A stretch of 7,695 nucleotides of DNA from Rhodocyclaceae bacterium UBA6160 (GTDB lineage: Bacteria > Pseudomonadota > Gammaproteobacteria > Burkholderiales > Rhodocyclaceae): assembly GCA_002422995.1 (NCBI GenBank), contig DIUK01000019.1, forward strand, positions 1 through 7,695. The letters are read 5' to 3'. The notes under the pieces are model-generated. The model did not search any database and was not told the origin of the DNA. It saw only the letters and a program-made list of their open reading frames with translations. Both the position numbers and the translations under genes were made by a program. Shown here in pieces: positions 5,165-7,695 of this stretch; positions within the stretch are counted from its first letter, which is position 1, and the number at the start of each line of letters is the position of its first letter.

Positions 5165-6529
5165 ATGGAGCCACTACGTTTTAATTTGGAGCAGTCGGAT
5201 ATCCCGACGCACTGGTATAACGTGGTGGCTGATATGCCCAAGCCCCCCGCACCGACTTTCGGACCTGATAACAAGCCTGTGCCGCTGGAAAAAATGGCGG
5301 CGATTTTCCCCATGGCGCTTCTTGAGCAAGAAGTATCTGCTGAGCGCTGGATAGCGATCCCGGAGCCTGTCAGGGAGATTTATCGTTTATGGCGGCCGAG
5401 CCCGTTGATTCGGGCCAAGCGCCTGGAAGAACTGTTGGGCACGCCAGCCAGGATTTACTATAAAAATGAAGGTGTCTCGCCTGCTGGCTCGCATAAGCCT
5501 AACACGGCAGTCGCTCAAGCGTATTACAACAGCCAGGCAGGTATTCGGCGGCTGACGACGGAAACGGGTGCCGGACAGTGGGGTTCTTCCATTGCGTTTG
5601 CCGGGCAAATGTTTGGTATTGAAGTGCGGGTGTTTATGGTGCGCGTGAGCTACCAGCAAAAACCTTTCCGGCGTTCCATGATGCGCACCTGGGGCGCTGA
5701 AGTCATCGCGAGCCCGTCAAGCCTCACACAAACTGGCCGCGATTATCTTGCCAAAGACAGCGAAAACCCAGGCTCTTTGGGGATCGCGATTTCAGAAGCG
5801 GTGGAAGAAGCCGCTTCGCGTGCTGATACCAATTACGCCCTGGGTTCCGTGTTGAATCACGTGGCTTTGCACCAAACCATTATTGGTCTCGAAGCTAAAA
5901 AACAGTTTGATTTAGCGGGCGACTGGCCGGATATGGTTTTTGCGCCCTGTGGCGGTGGCTCGTCTTTCGCGGGTGCTGCCTTCCCCTTTTTGGCGGATAA
6001 CGCGGCCGGTGGCAAAAACGGCAAACTTGTGCGCTTGGTGGCGGTGGAGCCAGCGTCTTGTCCGAGTCTGACAAAAGGCTTGTATGCCTATGACTATGGC
6101 GATGCGTCCGGTTTTACGCCCATCATGAAGATGTACACCCTGGGGCACGACTTCATGCCGCCGGGAATCCACGCGGGGGGATTGCGTTATCACGGCAATT
6201 CGCCGCTGGTCTCGCAGCTGTACCATGAAGGCTTGATTGAGGCCATATCCGTGCCGCAGTTAGCGACTTTTGAGTCGGGCGTAATGTTTGCGCGGGCCGA
6301 AGGCATTATTCCCGCGCCGGAATCCAATCACGCCATTCGTGCGGCTATTGACGAAGCCTTGCGTTGCAAGGAAACAGGTGAGGCGAAAACGCTGTTTGTG
6401 AACCTTACCGGTCACGGTCATTTTGATATGGCGGCTTACGATCGGTATTTTGATGGCGCGTTGGACGATCACCCTTATTCGGAAGAGGCACTTAGCACAT
6501 CATTACGACATTTGCCGCAAGTGGGTTAG
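5165..6529 (+). CDS. TrpB2-type (tryptophan synthase beta-like) PLP-dependent enzyme, stand-alone
   Basis: A 454-residue fold-type II PLP enzyme, longer than the roughly 400 residues of TrpA-partnered TrpB1 and matching the TrpB2 group. Motifs: the PLP Schiff-base Lys111 in SPAGSHKPNTA, catalytic Glu133 in TETGAGQWG, the group-typical FMVRVSYQQKPFRR (157-170), LGSVLNHVALHQT (226-238), phosphate loop CGGGSS (262-267), AGGLRYHG (337-344), Glu386 in PAPESNHA, and TGHGHFD (415-421). Family chemistry is beta-replacement or beta-elimination on serine or a related amino acid, including tryptophan formation from indole; many TrpB2 proteins have no assigned role. No trpA is present, so tryptophan synthesis is not implied. 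The ATG at 5165 is chosen because GAGGGA (5153-5158) lies six bases before it. A TTG at 5138 in the same frame would add nine residues but overlaps the U-tract of the hairpin and has no ribosome site. It is the last gene of the block. Confidence 0.92.
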   Translation: MEPLRFNLEQSDIPTHWYNVVADMPKPPAPTFGPDNKPVPLEKMAAIFPMALLEQEVSAERWIAIPEPVREIYRLWRPSPLIRAKRLEELLGTPARIYYKNEGVSPAGSHKPNTAVAQAYYNSQAGIRRLTTETGAGQWGSSIAFAGQMFGIEVRVFMVRVSYQQKPFRRSMMRTWGAEVIASPSSLTQTGRDYLAKDSENPGSLGIAISEAVEEAASRADTNYALGSVLNHVALHQTIIGLEAKKQFDLAGDWPDMVFAPCGGGSSFAGAAFPFLADNAAGGKNGKLVRLVAVEPASCPSLTKGLYAYDYGDASGFTPIMKMYTLGHDFMPPGIHAGGLRYHGNSPLVSQLYHEGLIEAISVPQLATFESGVMFARAEGIIPAPESNHAIRAAIDEALRCKETGEAKTLFVNLTGHGHFDMAAYDRYFDGALDDHPYSEEALSTSLRHLPQVG

Positions 6530-6572
6530 ACGGTGGTCAGTTGTAAAGTGGCTCTACTCGAAGGTGGGTAAT

Positions 6573-7379
6573 TTACGGGCTGGCGAGAAACTTGATAATA
6601 ATTTCGTTAAAGAGCTCAGGGTTCTCCATATTGGCCATATGGCCTGTGTTTGCGAGTTCAACCTTTTGAACATCAGGGATTTGTTGCGCTAACACAGCGG
6701 CGATTTGCTGAAAGTCTGGCAGGTCAAGCGCGCCTACGATAACTAGTGTTTTAGCTTTGATACTATTCAAGCGGGTGGCGGCAGATGGTTTTAGAGGAGC
6801 TTCCAGCCCTGGGTTAACCCAATGCCAGCCAGCATCATCTCCGGCGATTTGCTCAAATTGCTGACGGGTTGTTACATTGCCCTGCAGTATGGGGATAAAT
6901 AATGGGTGATTTAGCCACGAGCGCTTAGCCATGGCAATATTGCCGGCTTGACCGAGCTGCAGAATGGCGTTTATTTGTTCATACCACGCTTCTTCAAACC
7001 TGAAGCCACCCAAAGCCGAGTCAACCAGGATTAAGCGATTAACGTGCGCTGGATACTTCAGCGCAAAATCGATGGCAATTCTGCCACCCAAAGACAAACC
7101 CATGATATGAGTATGTGCAATATTGAGATAATCCAAGAGCGCCTTTAAGTCTTTGACATGAGAGAAGGTCGTAGGACTGGTTGGCAAGGATTGACCAAAG
7201 CCTCTCAGGTCATAGCGAATGACATGATAGTGTTTGGCCAGATGGCTGAATTGAGCATCCCACATCCTGGCACTTAAACCCAGACCGTGCAACAAAACGA
7301 TAGGCGTGCCTTCACCTGCTTGTTCAAAGTAAATTGGTGTGCCGTTAATTACCGTAAAGCCGGATTGATCAGATTTCAA
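6573..7379 (-). CDS. Alpha/beta-fold hydrolase, enol-lactonase/esterase-like
   Basis: A 268-residue single-domain alpha/beta hydrolase, predicted cytosolic with no signal peptide. It shows the oxyanion motif LLHGLGLS (29-36), YDLRGFGQS (56-64), nucleophile Ser96 in MGLSLGGR, acid Asp219 in IVGALDL and base His247 in NTGHMANMENP, so the Ser-Asp-His triad is complete. The layout resembles 3-oxoadipate enol-lactonase and related C-C or ester hydrolases, but the motifs do not identify a substrate. The start is a TTG at 7379-7377 with GAGGT at 7389-7385, five bases upstream. No in-frame ATG, GTG or other TTG lies between it and the upstream stop at 7472-7470, so a non-ATG start is needed. The gene converges on the TrpB2 gene with only 43 bp between the two stops and no clear terminator there. 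Being on the opposite strand, it is not part of the operon; a shared pathway is possible but unsupported. Confidence 0.85.
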   Translation of the reverse strand: MKSDQSGFTVINGTPIYFEQAGEGTPIVLLHGLGLSARMWDAQFSHLAKHYHVIRYDLRGFGQSLPTSPTTFSHVKDLKALLDYLNIAHTHIMGLSLGGRIAIDFALKYPAHVNRLILVDSALGGFRFEEAWYEQINAILQLGQAGNIAMAKRSWLNHPLFIPILQGNVTTRQQFEQIAGDDAGWHWVNPGLEAPLKPSAATRLNSIKAKTLVIVGALDLPDFQQIAAVLAQQIPDVQKVELANTGHMANMENPELFNEIIIKFLASP

Positions 7380-7558
7380 TGGATACCTCGGCTTGAACGT
7401 GCTGCAGTGCAGATAGTCAGTGAATTGAAGACGCGCAACGGAATGCTCATTGGTGAAATGACATGCTTGCTAGTAACTATGGCTGTTGTTGCCGGGTTGC
7501 TTGTCTGGACTAAAGCACAGCGTGTTAATTAGCCTCGGTTATTTTAGGCTCAATTATT

Positions 7559-7574
7559 GAGTAGATGAGTAGAT
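7559..7574. repeat. 8-bp tandem duplication GAGTAGAT x2
   Basis: Two exact adjacent copies of GAGTAGAT lie in the gap beside the tRNA. The first copy shares its GAG with the inverted repeat at 7549-7561. This is probably replication slippage in non-coding DNA; no function is inferred. Confidence 0.6.
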
Positions 7575-7614
7575 TGCATGGCTTAGGCCACAGTCATGTT
7601 TAGCTCAGAAGTTA

Positions 7615-7634
7615 TAAGCCAAGTTAAGCCAAGA
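7615..7634. repeat. 10-bp near-perfect tandem repeat (TAAGCCAAGT/TAAGCCAAGA)
   Basis: Two adjacent 10-bp units differ only in their last base. They lie 35 to 54 bp beyond the tRNA 3' end. They could be slippage products or direct-repeat sites for a recombinase arm or a regulator. Nothing else in the window supports a specific role. Confidence 0.55.
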
Positions 7635-7668
7635 GCACTACATCGTGCGTTAGTCGTGCCATCGCTAC

Positions 7669-7695
7669 TGGCGGAAGCGGTGAGATTCGAACTCA
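7669..7695 (-). tRNA. 3' end of a tRNA, probably tRNA-Ser (partial)
   Basis: On the minus strand the last 27 bases read as a T-arm and acceptor end: TGAG, the loop TTCGAAT, then CTCAC, acceptor strand CGCTTCC, discriminator G and an encoded CCA (7671-7669). The window cuts off the first base of the T-stem and everything 5' of it, including the anticodon. A CGCTTCC-G-CCA end implies a GGAAGCG 5' acceptor strand, which fits proteobacterial tRNA-Ser, especially the UGA isoacceptor. Isotype identity is therefore inferred from the acceptor stem only. Transcription runs leftward, so the hydrolase gene lies downstream of it on the same strand. Confidence 0.8.

Larger units (their letters stand above)
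7380..7668. other. Gap between hydrolase gene and tRNA, no firm gene
   Basis: The gap should contain the hydrolase promoter (minus strand) and the tRNA 3' flank. An open frame on the plus strand ends at 7532; from an internal ATG at 7443 it would give a 29-residue peptide with one hydrophobic segment (CLLVTMAVVAGLLVW) and a basic tail. It has no good ribosome site, so I do not call it. Other items are an inverted repeat CTCAA-TTA-TTGAG (7549-7561), two short tandem duplications (listed separately) and a small GCAC/GTGC stem (7634-7647). No integrase, transposase or clear attachment-site repeat is visible. Confidence 0.5.

Noticed and set aside
5165..6529. Calling the PLP enzyme trpB of tryptophan biosynthesis
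   Set aside because: Length and motifs are of TrpB2 type, and no trpA or other trp gene is present.
6530..6572. Bidirectional terminator between the convergent stops
   Set aside because: Only a 4-bp GTAA/TTAC repeat is present, with no stable stem or T-run.
7287..7442. Upstream part of the 81-codon plus-strand frame ending at 7532
   Set aside because: Its first third is antisense to the hydrolase start region and it has no ribosome site; only the tail after 7443 is mentioned as a weak possibility.
1..7695. CRISPR array, insertion sequence or prophage genes
   Set aside because: No regularly spaced repeats, terminal inverted repeats, transposase or phage proteins are seen.

Overview
The window looks like a bacterial chromosome segment of intermediate GC with AT-rich gaps, most likely from a betaproteobacterium or a related gammaproteobacterium. 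The grounds are the proteobacterial character of every protein, a tRNA-Ser-like 3' end with an encoded CCA, and clear Shine-Dalgarno sequences at each start. The genus cannot be fixed from the sequence alone.

Layout: (1) 1-175, minus strand: the first 57 or so codons of a Bax inhibitor-1/YccA-type membrane protein, running off the left edge. (2) 176-386: a divergent intergenic region of about 210 bp with several inverted repeats. (3) 387-6529, plus strand: five enzyme genes in one direction. They encode a succinate-semialdehyde-dehydrogenase-like ALDH, a DapA/NAL-superfamily lyase, a PanE/ApbA-like oxidoreductase, a tartrate/D-malate dehydrogenase-type decarboxylating dehydrogenase, and a stand-alone TrpB2-type PLP enzyme. 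(4) 6573-7379, minus strand: a convergent alpha/beta hydrolase starting at TTG. (5) 7380-7668: a gap with short repeats and no firm gene. (6) 7669-7695, minus strand: the 3' end of a tRNA, probably tRNA-Ser, cut by the right edge.

The five-gene block is the point of interest. Each member belongs to a well-known family, but together they fit none of the textbook pathways those families suggest. There is no trpA, no other lysine gene and no other pantothenate gene. The DapA-like protein keeps the Schiff-base lysine and catalytic tyrosine but lacks the Thr-Thr pair and the arginine that define dihydrodipicolinate synthase. The PanE-like protein keeps the catalytic Lys/Glu/Ser but loses a pantoate-binding Asn. 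My inference is a pathway for an unidentified polyfunctional hydroxy-, keto- or amino acid. PLP chemistry, one NAD(P) redox step and an oxidative decarboxylation would lead to a retro-aldol or hydro-lyase step, whose semialdehyde the ALDH oxidises. No transporter or regulator lies inside the block.

Two intergenic RNA structures may set the expression of individual genes: a 13-bp interrupted hairpin before the DapA-like gene and a terminator-like hairpin plus U-tract before the TrpB2 gene.
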